Positions 1 to 12,569 are shown, counted from the first letter of the stretch. The stretch: 64,000 nucleotides of DNA from Mallotus nudiflorus (GCA_947683625.1 CANTUR010000241.1:1948501-2012500); one strand, 5' to 3'. Program-made: numbers and translations. Notes: a model not told the origin generated them from the sequence alone.

Positions 1-528
1 CAAAAGCATCAATTTATGGAATTTCAATTTAATGTGCAACTGATAAGTAACAATCAGTACTTTTGCTTTCTGCAATGGTGATGAAGCCAAATTTTACTAG
101 TGCCACAACAAGAACGGATCTTTATGCAACTGGGTTTTACCTGAACTGTACCTTACTGTACTCCAAATGTAAAAATCGATTTTTTTTTTTTGTTAAGTAG
201 AAATTTTCTGTTATTTTATCCATCTTTTCTAATTTTGGGTTTTTTTGCCTTATTATTTTATTCATATTATATTCAATATTCCGGGGAAATAATAAAAACT
301 AAAAAGGGCTGAAACGACTACAAAAGCAAAAGGAGGCATACTGTTCCTGTCTAAGCTCACCCATAGAGCTTTCTTTTTTTTCCCTTCTAAATAGGTTTAT
401 GGGTTCTCAAATGTAATTAGATTCCAATAAATCAAACATCTTTTGAGGGTTAATCGAAAACAAATTTTTACATATAGAAAGCTGGTGTCTTTTCTTTATA
501 TTTTTTGGGGTTTTTTTTAACAGCTTTC
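1..528. other. Upstream region / 5' leader of the SHH gene
   Basis: AT-rich non-coding DNA ahead of the first ATG of the SHH gene, with T-runs typical of plant promoters, leaders or leader introns. I see no convincing TATA box, and the transcription start cannot be placed from sequence. No gene is supported here. Confidence 0.5.
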
Positions 529-1926
529 ATGGATCGTCTCCGACCTAGACACAGACAAGTATTCTCTGGCTTCACAAAGGCTGAGGTAAATACTTAAGTT
601 TTATCTTTTATTCTCTTTTTGTTGTTTCTTCATCTGGGTATTCCTTGATTCTTTTATTTATGCACAATTGTGATTGTTTTAGCCCTTAATTTTGTCTGTG
701 GTGCTGTTAGGTTTTTGCATTGTTAATTAGAGTTTTGATTTTTTTTTTTTTACATTTGTATTTGCTCTGTTGGATGTTTTTGTTAATAATGTAGTATTTG
801 TGGTTGGCTTCTGTTTGTGATATCATGACTGCATTTCAATTTCACACTATCAACAGTATCATAGCATAGAAATTGAAAGTTTGAGATGTTAATTTCAGCC
901 TTGTTATGGAGGAGTTCAATAGGATTGTTAGGTTTTAAGGTACCTAATGTGAAAAGTTTTCTTGATTTTGTAGTGAAAGAAGCAGTCTCCTGTGTATATT
1001 AGAATAATTGGGAGTTCTTTAGTTGTTTCCAAAACATGAATTATTTTCTAACGTGTTAATGCTCTTCTTTGAGTTTTTCTATGGAGATGGTAGGTTAGTT
1101 TTTGTGTTTTCTACGTTGCACTGCATACTGACTCAAGAAACTCAATTTGTTTGATTTTGTAATATAGGGGGTTTTTTTATTTGGTGCAAAATGTATTCTT
1201 TCAGCTAGTGGCAAGGTTATGTGCTTCTTTCATGGAGCTCTGACAATTTGTGCTGCTGAAATGATTATCTTTGATAGTTTGGCTAACATTTCATGCAATG
1301 AAGTGATGAATTATTCTTCCTTTATTCATGGAAACAGATTGAGAAGATGGAGCAATTGCAAAAAGAATCAGGGCAACCGATGAACAAGGAATTTTTTCAA
1401 AAAGTTGCAAGAAGTTTTAAGTGAGTTGCTTTCATGTACATTTTTATGCATAATGATTATTTGTTTGAATTTCTTGGGACTGCAATCTGGAATCCTATCT
1501 GGTTTATGGTTTTCTGATGCACTACTAAAAGTATGCAATGTGAATTTTATTAGTTTTTCGGACATATATCAGTCATCTTATGAAAGATGGGGGTGCTATT
1601 CTTAATAATGTTGGAAGATAAAATTGTAGTTTTTATGTAGAACTAAGAAGAGAATGACACCTGCACTTATTTCTGCCTTGTTCTAGCCAAAAGTAGGACT
1701 CAGATTTGCATATATTCTCAAATCTCAAGTATACAGCTCTCTTTGATATATTTATAGCACTTGCATCTCTAATATATATATAGACGCACACATATATACA
1801 TGTTTGTAAATATGGGTAGTTATATGCATATATAGATTCATATCAGGAAACTACAAAATCTACCACCAATTTACGTCTATTACTATCTGTCCTATGATTT
1901 AAATGTAGAACATGTTTCATAAAGCC

Positions 1927-1965
<39 letters not shown>

Positions 1966-4222
1966 CTTTTGTGTGAAAGCCATTGGTTTGAGCTTAAGTC
2001 CTCTTATTCTTACTCTTCGTGCCTTTGCAGTTATTCTTCTGGCCGTGCTGGGAAACCTATTGTTAAATGGACTGAGGTTTTGCTTTTTCACCTCTCTGTT
2101 TCCTTCTTTGTACTATTGCCTTTGCTGTTATTACTAATTCTGTCCTGCAAGATGCCCTTTGTAGTTTGTGTCCATCTTATAACTCATTTATTCTTACAAT
2201 TCCTCTTAGGTAGAAAGTTGGTTCCAAAATAGGCAAAGGTGTTGCCCATCCAGGGTGGCATCTACAACTGATGTTTCAAAAGAAGGTCCTTGCCCAAAAG
2301 ATGCTCCTTCAAATGAGGCAAAAGAAAGTTCCCGAATGCCCAAAGGTGTTTTCCTTTCTCTCCACTTTTTTATATGATTTTATTGCTGCTAAGCATGAAA
2401 AGTTGCACAGGACTGTTTAATGTTAGTAGTCTTTTAAGATCAATTAGATGATTAGAGTCATTTGTGGTGTTGGGCTGTCGGCTATTTAGTTCTGTTCATC
2501 ATTGATGCCTAGGGTATATTTTGGTTTCCCGCAAACAATGCATATATGTAAGTGTCTAGGTATATAGCCCACTCACATCTAAATTTCCGTGCTTCTAGCT
2601 TCTGTAGATACTTTCCAAGTGACTGTTTTCATTCATCAGAATAATTCACATTAATAGAGAAAAGATATGCATTATGGATTCGTAAATGATGAAAAGAATT
2701 AGAAATTCACCTTTGATCTACTCTGCCATGTAGAGTTACCTCCAGGGTGATTTAATTTACAGTATCTATTAATGAGAAAGTACAAGATTTTTTTTTCATT
2801 GAATTTGAGGTGGGAGTAATTGGTTTGGTACTTGTAATGTAAATTGTAGGCCTTGTATATCTTCCTGAGTTTCTTGGAGCTTCATGCCTGTTTTTGCATT
2901 CCATGCAGAAACTATAATTTTTTGATGATCTTCAATAACAAACTAACAACGTTGTTTGAAAGCAGGAGAAAAAGACTTGAATTTATCTGAGATGGAATTT
3001 GAAGCTAAGTCATCAAAAGATGGGGCATGGTAAACATACATATCATATTATTTTGCACCCTGTTATTTAATATTTAACATAGAATTGCTGAACATGTTCA
3101 TTTATTTTGGATTGAGAAACGTGGTTAAATAGAAGGTGACTTGGTCTTCATGCTTCTAAGCATTTGTTTGAGCCATCTCATCTAAGGAAAATTGCAAAAT
3201 GCCCAAGAAAGAAACATTTGAATGCTTGATCTTGACCATGTTGGTGCACTTCTACCGCTAATTGTTAAAAGCGTGTAGAACTTTGATCAGTCCCAAAGAT
3301 GGACTTTATTCCTGTCTTGATTGTGCTTTGGAGTTATGATTACAGGAGTGTGCATTAAATGATCATGTTTATGCCAATTATTTAACAGAATGGTTGCCTG
3401 CTTCATCAAATGTGAGTGGATCTTCAAAGCTCATGTCTAGCATTTTCTTTTTGACTTTGCAGGTATGATGTTGATATGTTCATCTCTCACAGATTTCTTC
3501 CATCTGGTGAAGCTGTAAGCACTTAAACTATGGTAGACTGCATGCTCTATTCAATTAATGCTGGATGCTAAACAGATGTGCAAATGGCTAAAGTCATTTG
3601 AATGCAGTGATGTGCTCCTGATCTTTTAAAACAGAAAAGATCAAAATATGAACATGTTTACTAGCCAATTCCCTTGTATTATTGCCCTAATAAAATCATT
3701 TGATTTTTTGTCATTTGTTAAAGGAAGTTCTTGTTAGATTCATCGGATTTGGGGCTGAGGAGGATGAGTGGGTAAGCGTAAAAAATGCAGTGCGAGAACG
3801 CTCTGTACCGCTTGAGCATTCAGAATGTCACAAGGTGCAAATTGGAGATCTTTTATGCTGCTTCCAGGTGATTTTAGTTTTATGCATATCCTAGAAAATT
3901 CTGTTTGTGTTTGGAAGTAGATCTTATCTTGGCTGCTTTTGATATTATTAGGAAAGAAGAGATCAGGCCATATACTATGATGCTCATGTCATAGATATTC
4001 AAAAGAGAATGCATGACATAAGAGGCTGCAGGTGCATTTTCATGATTCGGTACGATCATGACAATACTGAGGCAAGTGTCACTTCACTGGCATATCAGCA
4101 ACTCTGTACATCTGTTTTTCATCGTTCTCCTTCTTGGTACTGAAATCAGGTCCTTGTGTATTTTCTGCTTCTACCAGGAAAGAGTCCGATTGAGGAGATT
4201 ATGTCGCAGGCCAACAAATTAG
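529..4222 (+). CDS. SHH1/SHH2-like: SAWADEE homeodomain homolog (SHH1/SHH2-type), 9 exons, 248 aa
   Basis: Exons read from splice borders: 529-585, 1338-1420, 2031-2076, 2210-2345, 2966-3029, 3463-3514, 3724-3867, 3952-4071, 4178-4222 (stop TAG), 747 nt with all phases matching. The protein starts MDRLRPRHRQVFSGF, the conserved SHH N-terminus, and the family is about 250-270 aa. Residues about 10-72 form a divergent homeodomain ending in WFQNRQR. Residues about 125-248 form a SAWADEE domain with CHKVQIGD near 181 and RGCRC near 218-222, candidate zinc ligands. In Arabidopsis SHH1 this tandem-tudor-like fold binds H3K9 methylation with unmethylated K4 and recruits Pol IV for 24-nt siRNA production and RNA-directed DNA methylation in the nucleus. 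The eight introns are GT-AG except the last (4072-4177), which has a GC donor (GAG|GCAAGT). SHH1 versus SHH2 cannot be decided here. The family call is very secure. Confidence 0.95.
1929..1961. repeat. (AT)n microsatellite in SHH intron 2
   Basis: An uninterrupted TA dinucleotide run of about 16 units inside the intron between exons 2 and 3. It explains the Tyr-Ile repeats in conceptual translations on both strands, so no protein should be called from it. It is likely length-polymorphic. Confidence 0.95.
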
Positions 4223-7200
4223 TTCTTTCATCTGATGATCCAATTTTTTCCCCCTTACTTCGAGTCCATACAAATGTTATATATATTTTTTTCCACATGT
4301 ATTCTTGGCTGGGGGTGGGGACTTTTTGGGTTAACAATTTGATGGGGCATTCAACAGCATAGGTACCGGTAGGAAGCTTGTGCAGGTTTGTTTAACATGT
4401 GTTAGCATCCATTTTTTATCATCAATATGCATATTCATTTAGTTTTCCTAATATAAATTTTTTTTGTCTTCTGTTTCACCTTGCAAAACCCAAGAAATTC
4501 TCAAGTAGAGTTGGCTACTGGTATTTTAAATTCGAATATTTTGGGTTACATTTTAAAATAGAAGCCTCTAGTTCATTCAATATAGCCTAATATTAATGGC
4601 AAAAATTGAAAGGGAATATTTTTTGTTTTCTTTTTTGATATAGTTCAGGTTAGTAAAGAAAAAACGGAATTTAACTTAACTGTCTTTCATTAATCCAGGA
4701 GAAGCAAGGACAAAATGAGTTGGACGTATTTAATTCGAGTTCTAGTACTGTTCAAGTCCAACTTAAATTAAACCAGGCGATGGCCATGCGCTAGATTATA
4801 TTCCTTCTTACGATGACAGGTCATAATCAGAATCCCATTCCCAGCTAGGCTGTTGGTTCTAAATGAGCTAAATTTGAAACTAACTTGCTTAGCATTTTAA
4901 TAATCAATTAACTCACTTGGTGCTCAGAAATACAAATTTTTATTCGAAAATTTTATGAAAAATTATAATGCCTCGCGCTAAAATGAGGACTTCAAAAGAA
5001 TGAAAATCTTTTCTCTATTGTGCTCAAGCTCATTTGCAATCATAAACCACTGACAGGCAGTAAGACTCAGTGATAAACAGCCTTCTCAGCAGATACATTC
5101 TGCGGGCTTATGCATTACTCGTTTGGGACCCAAGAATGTTGTGCAATCAAATTTTTCCGTTTTTGAAATGCCATGCCAGCACTTCCCAGAATTCTGGACG
5201 CAGAAAATGTGCATGATAGAGAAAGCATTCAACCGCACAGTGGCCCGCTAGAAGACGCTTCTCATCGTCGCATTCAACCAATAAAATGCAAATCCATAGT
5301 ATTGGTAGCCTTCCCCAAGAAAGGATAGAACGGGGAGAAATCCTGTCATATACACAAATCATAGGATAGTTAACATTATTGCCCACACTGATGATGCAGG
5401 CAAAAATGGAAGAAAATAAAACTGCTTTCAGAAGATCTTATTGCTGTATTTTTTAGTAAAACAAATAGAAATCCATCTCAGCTCCCTTGTCAATATTTTT
5501 ACACACCCATGCCAGGCTTGTCCCCCATTTTCACAAACATCACTACTAGAGCTTCATTAACATGGACATATATGGGCAGTCTGCATGCTTAAAAGAAGTC
5601 CAACTGCAGCCACATCCACTTTGGTTAGTCCAAGGCTCTCCTGACAAACATTTTTAAACAAAATTTCCTGAGAGCTAAAAGAAAAGAAAAAGAAAAATAC
5701 TAAGACAAAAACCAAGAAATAAAACCTAAAAATGTGGGAAAGATGGGCATTCGATGGGAATTGATATCATTTTCCGCAAAAGTCCCCACTGGTTGTGACA
5801 CTTTTCCAACTTCAAATACACCAAGCTTGTAAAAATCAATCAGTGGTACTTTAAACCCTTCAATAGTCAGTTTTGATTATAAATTGCCCAAGAAAGTGGA
5901 TGCTTTCATTTTGCACAATTATTTCTCCAAACCAAAAAGAAAGCAAATAAGAGATACAACTACCTCAGCAATCAAAGGGAACCCAAAAGTGGTATATACT
6001 ATGTTCATCTTGGAACCCCCCCGGAGTAAGATGCATATGATGCAAAACCTCCACAATCAAACTTATAACAATCTTAACTAGCATTACGATTAGCCAAGCA
6101 GCAGCAAGAATAATGTCAAGCATCTATAATTCTCAATTTCTTATCATTTTACAAAAGCAGATTTATCTGTGCAACATCTCCACAACAAATAATCACTAAA
6201 GCATTAAACATGACCCACATGTCATATTCCTCCAGGTTATCCTAAGAATTGTTCGGAATTTTATCACCTGAAGAAATATTCAGAAATACATGAGACAAAC
6301 TTATGTTTGGATCCATGTAATTGAATTATAGAGTGCATATACATGTTAGATTTAGAAGATATTGAAGTGTACAGGCAAACTTTCAGATTATACATTGTTA
6401 GTGGAAACAAAATGCGTAAGTTGTATTTATGTTGATTTATTTGCCTTCTGAGGATGCTTTTACTGGGACACAGTGAATATTAACAGAAACCATTCTTTGA
6501 AATTTAGTGTTCTGTATTGATTTAATAGCTTTAAGTCATGAACAGTCATCGAGAATGCTGTTGCGAGCAAAATCAAAATTCATAGAAAAAGATCACAACA
6601 TACAAAATGGTTTTCTCATGAATGTCAAAGAAAAGGTGAAAGATGTGATGCCAGAAATAAAAAGATGATTCATTAAACCAAGTAGCAGTTTCAACACTAA
6701 AAACCAGCAAAAGGAAAGCTAATAAATTCCATACCAAATCCAAAACTAATGCCAACCAGGCATGCAGGAATACCAAGTCAACAAAGAGTACAAGCTGCTT
6801 ACTGGTTAGATTCACTAGAAACCAGAAACCCAGGCTGAATATTTTTGAGCCGTATGAATGTGAATAAGTCCTGAAAGAATCAAGTATTAATTAATAAATG
6901 CATCCATTTGGACCAAAAACAGCACAACAAAAAACCTGCAAAATTTCATGCCGAAGGACTTACCAAGTAAAATAGATGCTTTGGTTTCTTGGTGCTAGCA
7001 CACCAACAACATTTCAGCCTTGATCTTGACCACAAAATATTAAAAAATTTAACTTTGGATTCTCTATCATACACCTACTTCCAACATGCTCGCATTATCA
7101 AGCTATATGCATAAAAAAGTATCATAAAAGCTAGAAAACATACTAGTGTTAACCACTTTAAAAAGGATCGAGACCAGGTAGAATTTCAGAGTTATCAAAT

Positions 7201-7573
7201 GCCATGTATTTGCCACCAGCAAAGTACCATCCAAACAAAATTATTATACAATTACTCAGTTCACATAAACATCATTTCCTGAATATGAAGATGTTACATA
7301 AAAGGCTTACTAACTTCTTTCACAAAATGACTGTCTTTTTGGATTTGTATTTAGTTGCAAAGCCATAAAAATAAGGCCCAGCCTGGTCACATCTGGCAGG
7401 TAAACAAGTATCTTCAGCAGGAGCAACCAAACCAAGAAAATGAAAGTGGACCAGGAAAAGAAGGGTAGAAGTAGTGCTGCTAAAAAACAAAAGCATTTAT
7501 ACACACAGACCCTAACATAGGACTAGAAGCAGTTCGAAATTAATATAATAAAGAAAATAAATTACAACTTTTG

Positions 7574-7619
<46 letters not shown>

Positions 7620-8138
7620 TTACAAACTTTTACTTCAAAGTATACAAAATAGGTACATCCTCCATCTTTTAGGTCAAATTCAGACATCCCATAAGTACGT
7701 GAGTGAAGGATCATAAGGATCCTAAAGTCTGAAAAAAAGTACTAAAAGGGATAAGTACACAATGACTGAATGCCTAGAGCCCATGGCAAAATCATGATAG
7801 CAGACTCTTGGGAGTACTATTAATAACAAAAACATGACCTGTGCAGAGACCTTCAACCAAGTGACCACAATTCATTACTATACAAGGTTCTTTTGCAAAA
7901 GATCTCAATTGGCTCATTCACATTTCCATGCAATTGAAAGAGAGTGCACAGGTATTTGTAATAGGTGCTATATATTGACGATCATAAAAAAGAATTTTGC
8001 ATACATAGACTCCCAAAAGCTGTGATGCATCATTTTGATTTAATTAGATGCTTGATTCCCAGGGAATGGCCATATGCAGTGACAACAGTCTTCTAGGTAG
8101 TACACAGGCACGGTCACTTTAGTACCATGGGCTCCAGT
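4223..8138. other. Convergent intergenic region with the 3' UTRs of SHH and the MLK kinase
   Basis: The SHH gene ends at 4,222 on the + strand and the kinase gene ends at 8,139 on the - strand, so both 3' UTRs lie in this 3.9 kb. Short open frames (for example 5,147-5,386 and 6,573-6,815, both -) show no recognisable domain, and I found no consistent exon chain. Long 3' UTRs, a decayed gene or a non-coding RNA remain possible. Apart from the poly(A) insertion at about 7.6 kb I see nothing definite. Confidence 0.5.
7559..7631 (+). repeat. A28 tract between near-identical 14-15 bp direct repeats
   Basis: AAATTACAACTTTT (7,559-7,572) and AAATTACAAACTTTT (7,617-7,631) flank a short segment made of GTTGT, 28 A and a GAAAAGAAAAG tail. 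Target duplications of this length around a poly(A) tract are typical of target-primed LINE/SINE insertion. Here almost nothing of an element body remains. Slippage in an A-rich region is the alternative. Confidence 0.55.
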
Positions 8139-11100
8139 TCATGAGACGGTTCGACCATAGCAAACAGATGCAATGTAAAGATTCTTTGCCCATTTCTCCT
8201 GGAAAAACAAAAAGAAAAATAAATAAATGATCATGTATTAGTCTTTATACAACAACATACAGATGCATACATCAAAAGCACAAACAAAATTATCAAAATG
8301 AAGGAAAAAAACCTTGACATGTGTACTCGGAAAAGCAGAAGTTCTAAGTGTCTCTTGGGTTTCATCTGCTGGTTTTCTTCGAGGAACACTAAGAACAAAG
8401 GCAGCCTGGTCCCAAGTTGCTGCAGTAGAAGTAATGCGGTAACCACTATCCCACCTTCTATGAATTCCTTCACTGGGATACAAAAAATCCAGCTCCACAA
8501 CCTGCAATCCAGAGGTGTAAAAAGAGATGTTATAGAAATTATCTTAAATACAAGTAAAGGAACTTCTTTTTTTAATAGGTGACCAAAGTAATTCCATTAA
8601 GCAAAGATTTAAGAAATCAATGAGACCTGATCAGAGAATCCTGCTCCACGAGACATAACAATTGCCCATCTACTTCCAGCAGTGGCCATGGCAGTAACAT
8701 AAAAACCCTCTCTCCATTTCTTATTAATCCACTTAAAAGGGAATGAATCGCTGACTTTGTAGGACTGCTGTAGATACTGGGTTCCTGAAATTCAATAAAG
8801 AAGTTTAAAAAATTGCATTAAGTAAATGTCAGAAAGCACTTCCCTAACCGCTTAGGATATGTGATGCTAACCTTTAGACATTACAACTAGTGAGCTTCCA
8901 TTGTTTGCTCCTGCTATTGCGCTGATGTAGTAATTCTTCTCCCATTGTTCCATGATCCATTCCTTCAAACACACAGAAGCAAACAGGCCAGATTAGTTTG
9001 TTGACCCACAAACTAAAGGATACAACCATAATTTTAAACATCCACAATACATGGTAAAGCATAATTATGCACTGCAGCTTTTGACATATTAAACACTCAT
9101 AGAAGATAACTGTTGATTTGCCATACTACAGACTCATGGCAAAATAACTACCTGTTATTTAAGGAAGGAAACTAACCTTGTGCAGGAAATAAGGTGAAAG
9201 CTCATAAACTTGAGCAGTGAAGCCAGTTCCAGCATCCATGATTAAAGCCCATAAGTTTGAGCAAGAAGCCACACTGCTGATAAATAACCCATCTTCATTT
9301 CCTTTATCTATGTGCTGTGAGAGCCTCATATCAGCCACATTGTAGTGATACCTATGATGGGAAATGAAAATGTCAACCTTCTATCTTTTGGGAAAAAAAC
9401 ATGATGAGCTCAATATGTAGCTGTAAGTGCACACCTCTGCTTCATTGGGCGGCGAGCATTGTAAACACTGATCCATTGAGTTGCAGGCATCCCCATCCGT
9501 ACTTTTTTCTTCGGCTGTTCATCTTCTTCCTCCTCCATTGTTAATCGTCCCCTCTTATGTCCAACCTGATATATAAGCTTCATAACAAAAGATACATGCG
9601 TAAATACAACCTCCAGATAATTGGACAGAGGAACATTTGGCTCCACAATCAATCAACAATAATTTCAAGATACGGAAACTGAAGCTACCTTCTGAGCGCC
9701 ATCTGTGTTTATTGGCCTAATGTCTGGATTTGGACCCACAATCCCATCAAAAAGGGAGATATATTTTGCATAATTGGGTTCCTCGTCAAACTTCAAATTT
9801 ACCACATACTCAACAAACTGTCGGAAAGGTTGAGGACAGAAACAACACAAAGTTTCTGGGGAAGTGGCCATCTTCTTCTTACAAACTAGGAATCCTTTAT
9901 TTTCCCCCTAAGGATGATTTTTTAAAAGATTTTCAGAATGACTGAGAAATTAATTTTTAATCACAATTCCATAAATTAGAGAATCTCCAAACCTGATATC
10001 CTTGCCAAGGCAATCGACCACGGAGAAGAAAAATGAGCGTGTAGGCAAGGGACTCTAAGTCATCTCTCCTGCTACCAGTTCTACCAAGGTGAGCATGAAC
10101 ACTGGCATACCGCACTGTTCCCCTGCAGTACAGATTATTGAGCACCAGCCACCAGTGAGTAACGGACAGGAACAAAGTGCAAACTTCCCACCACAATCTC
10201 AAACAGACATATGATCAAATAATACATGAAAATTCATCTTACCTAAAAACATCTGGACGTTGATCATATTCTACGTGATGGCCAGTTGAACTATCTCGCC
10301 ACCTGGTTGCTGCAGATCAAAACAGGCAATAAAATTACTAAATGTAAGTGCATTCTAGCCTCCAAAAGGAAAAATAAATGTATTTGTACAAGTGCTAAAA
10401 GGGCTAAAAAGACAATCATGACTCAACAACTTACCTAATCCAAGATCAACAAGAAACAGCTTTTTTTCTTCAGGAGTTCCAGTGGGGCCAAGCAAGAAGT
10501 TCTCAGGTTTTACATCCCCATGCACATATCTGTCAGAACAGGAGCAGCTGTGTTACATCAAGTTCCCCATATGAGGAGGGGGAGAGAGCAAAACTATATA
10601 ATTCATGGTTAATCACTAAATATAATTCACAGATTGGGTAAAAGCACATTCAGACCAGCATTAAAACAAAGTCTTATATTTATTAGTAGAAAAAATTAGC
10701 AACAGAATTGTTAACAAGTAGAAGTACCCCCTAGAATGCATCTTCTCAAGTATGGAGATTGCTTCAATGGCAATGCACGCAACCATTTCAATGGACATCC
10801 TGAAATTGTAAATCAACAGATTAATGCAAGATATATTTGTCGATCAATTCATATAAGTTGTTAATAAAAACAGGCGGCAAATTTCAAAAGGAACTTACGT
10901 GTGTGAATTGTTATTCCAAACATCCCATAAACTAGGTCCAAGCATATCCATAACCTGCATTCAATGTAACAATTCATTCAGGCAAATAAGACTCCAGCTT
11001 AAAAAGCTGCAGCTCAAATAACCACTGTAAGATCCAAAATAAAGATACTAAATGCAACAACGCATACCATGACATAGTAGTCACCTTGCCGGCCTTTATA

Positions 11101-12227
11101 GTGAACTCGTGGGACACCATGACTACCTCCAAGTGCACTGTATAAACAGCCATGCCATGACAACAAAAAATTATAACTTCCCACATAATCAATTACTCCA
11201 TAGATAGCCAACATCAAAACAGAAGAATCAAAAAAGAAATTCAATTTATATCAAACAAAGATAAAGCATTCTCACTTGTAGACTTGCCACTCATAGGGTG
11301 GTCCATAATTGCATCCTTTGCTACTTCGATGCTCAAATTTCAGTGCAACCTAAAAGTTAAACATAACACACAACTAAGTTAACATTTAATAATGTGATCA
11401 AGCATAACTTATAAAGCAGAAGTGGCACTGGACAGACAGCAAGACCTCTCCAGGTCCAGAAGCTGTGGGACTAATGCGTCGGCCAACATACACTTGTCCA
11501 AAACCTCCTTTACCGAGCTTTCTTTCTATTCTGTATAATGGAGAACCTCCAACTTGAACCTGTTCACATAGAGCAAAACGGTTTAAAAGACTGCATTACT
11601 TTGGCTCACAGTAATGACACCACTACGACCACCACTTATCATTTCATCACTAATAAATTACCAATTAGCCTGAAATTTCACTTCTTTCATTTTAATGCAT
11701 TTCACATTTTCAAAACAAAGAAACCAAAATCCAAACAGAAATTAAAAAAAAAAAAAAAAAAGCGCACTACACTCCTCTACATTAAAACTGTTTCAAAAAG
11801 TAGCATATACACAGAATCTAAGAATTTATTCTAGATGGAAAAAAAAAAAATCTCCACTGCACATTTTCTCAACATCCAAACAATGAAAAACAAAGAAAAG
11901 AGCTTTATCTCTCACCTTCTCAGGAAGCGGAGCGGTGCTTCCTTCATCCTCAGCGCCAGGGCCTTTATCGCCGCTACGACCGCCGCTATCGTACTCATCC
12001 ATGGTCTGTCGTGCAACTTCCTCTTCAAAAAAAGGCGTCGCTTTATCGACTTTCAAAATGATATTATTGTTGTTGCTGTTATAATTATTTTTATTATCAA
12101 CAGCGATCAGTTCCGCGTCTTCCCTCTGTTGGTGAGTCTGTACAGTGAGCTTAATCGGATTCGGATTCTGGTAAGATTTTTTAAGCGTCTGATTTCTTCT
12201 GCGTAACCGGTCACGCAGTTCAGGCAT
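8139..12227 (-). CDS. MLK1/MLK2-like: MUT9-like kinase (MLK/PPK/AEL), CK1-related Ser/Thr kinase, 16 exons, 670 aa
   Basis: Exons in coding order: 12227-11916, 11559-11446, 11349-11276, 11137-11068, 10954-10899, 10799-10728, 10529-10435, 10309-10243, 10122-9993, 9907-9689, 9565-9435, 9351-9177, 8962-8872, 8784-8627, 8501-8313, 8198-8139 (TGA). All borders are GT-AG and all phases match. Residues 1-104 are a low-complexity N-terminus ([11 protein letters not shown], then an Asn-rich run). The kinase domain spans about 105-400: glycine loop GKGGFG 120-125, ATP lysine in VALKFEH (146), catalytic loop HGDVKPEN 236-243, and DLG 261-263 in place of DFG, as is normal for this subfamily. KRGR at 407-410 and PKKKVR at 421-426 look like a bipartite nuclear signal. 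The C-terminal half (about 430-670, ending YGRTVS) is the conserved MLK tail. Arabidopsis relatives phosphorylate histones H3 and H2A and the light regulators CRY2 and PIF3. The gene converges on SHH and has a uORF-bearing leader. Confidence 0.96.
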
Positions 12228-12228
12228 G

Positions 12229-12294
12229 CTAAGATGGACGGAGGAGGAGACGGCGGTGGTGACGATGGTCGCCCATGTAGGCTGAGAGATTCAT
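12229..12294 (-). CDS. Upstream ORF in the kinase leader (21 codons)
   Basis: ATG at 12,294-12,292 opens a 21-codon frame with a second in-frame ATG at 12,276. It ends in TAG (12,231-12,229), one base before the main kinase ATG at 12,227. The peptide is Arg/His/Leu-rich in its second half. This spacing would force reinitiation or leaky scanning if the leader is unspliced here. No conservation data are available, so a role in translational control is inference. Confidence 0.6.
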   Translation of the reverse strand: MNLSAYMGDHRHHRRLLLRPS

Positions 12295-12314
12295 TCAGGT
12301 TCTTCTAGAATCAT
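12291..12314 (-). CDS. Short upstream ORF overlapping the next uORF by ATGA
   Basis: A 7-codon frame (MILEEPE) starts at 12,314. Its TGA (12,293-12,291) overlaps the ATG of the 21-codon uORF (12,294-12,292) in an ATGA junction. With the next uORF it forms a chain running to the kinase start codon. It is supported only by sequence layout. Confidence 0.5.
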   Translation of the reverse strand: MILEEPE

Positions 12315-12494
12315 CCAACGCCCCAAAAAAAAATAAAAAAATAATGATAACAATAAAAAAAAAATCGAAGATCAAAAGAGAAAAAAAATAAAGAGAAAAT
12401 TAGGGTTTGGTAAGTTGGGAAATTTTGGAGATCTATGGAGGGAAACGAAAAGGAGAGAATTTTTTCTCTTGTATTTAGTACAGAGAGAAGAAAT

Positions 12495-12535
12495 AGCAGC
12501 AGAAGAAGAAGAAGAAGAAGCAGCAGCTGCTTATG
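12495..12535 (-). repeat. TTC/CTG trinucleotide tract in the kinase 5' UTR
   Basis: On the kinase sense strand this is a run of TTC flanked by CTG triplets, a pyrimidine-rich tract typical of plant 5' UTRs just downstream of the transcription start. It supports the leader placement between the TATA box and the uORFs. Confidence 0.7.
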
Positions 12536-12569
12536 CTTTGTTGATTTTTTTTGTTTTTTATTTAATATA

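Noticed and set aside
1843..2232. ORFs on both strands around 1.9-2.2 kb in the SHH gene
   Set aside because: They translate the (AT)n microsatellite and intron sequence; only 2,031-2,076 is a real exon (exon 3).
5147..5386. 79-codon - strand ORF between the two host genes
   Set aside because: No recognisable domain and no convincing splice partners; a neighbouring frame that first looked protein-like hits a stop soon. Kept only as intergenic.
6573..6815. Hydrophobic 80-codon - strand ORF resembling membrane segments
   Set aside because: T-rich sense sequence gives Leu/Phe/Val runs by composition; no family pattern and no exon chain.
7310..7504. Hydrophobic 64-codon - strand ORF
   Set aside because: Same compositional effect, and outside any supported exon of the kinase gene.
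11835..12206. 123-codon + strand ORF opposite kinase exon 1
   Set aside because: It is the shadow of the conserved N-terminal exon on the other strand.
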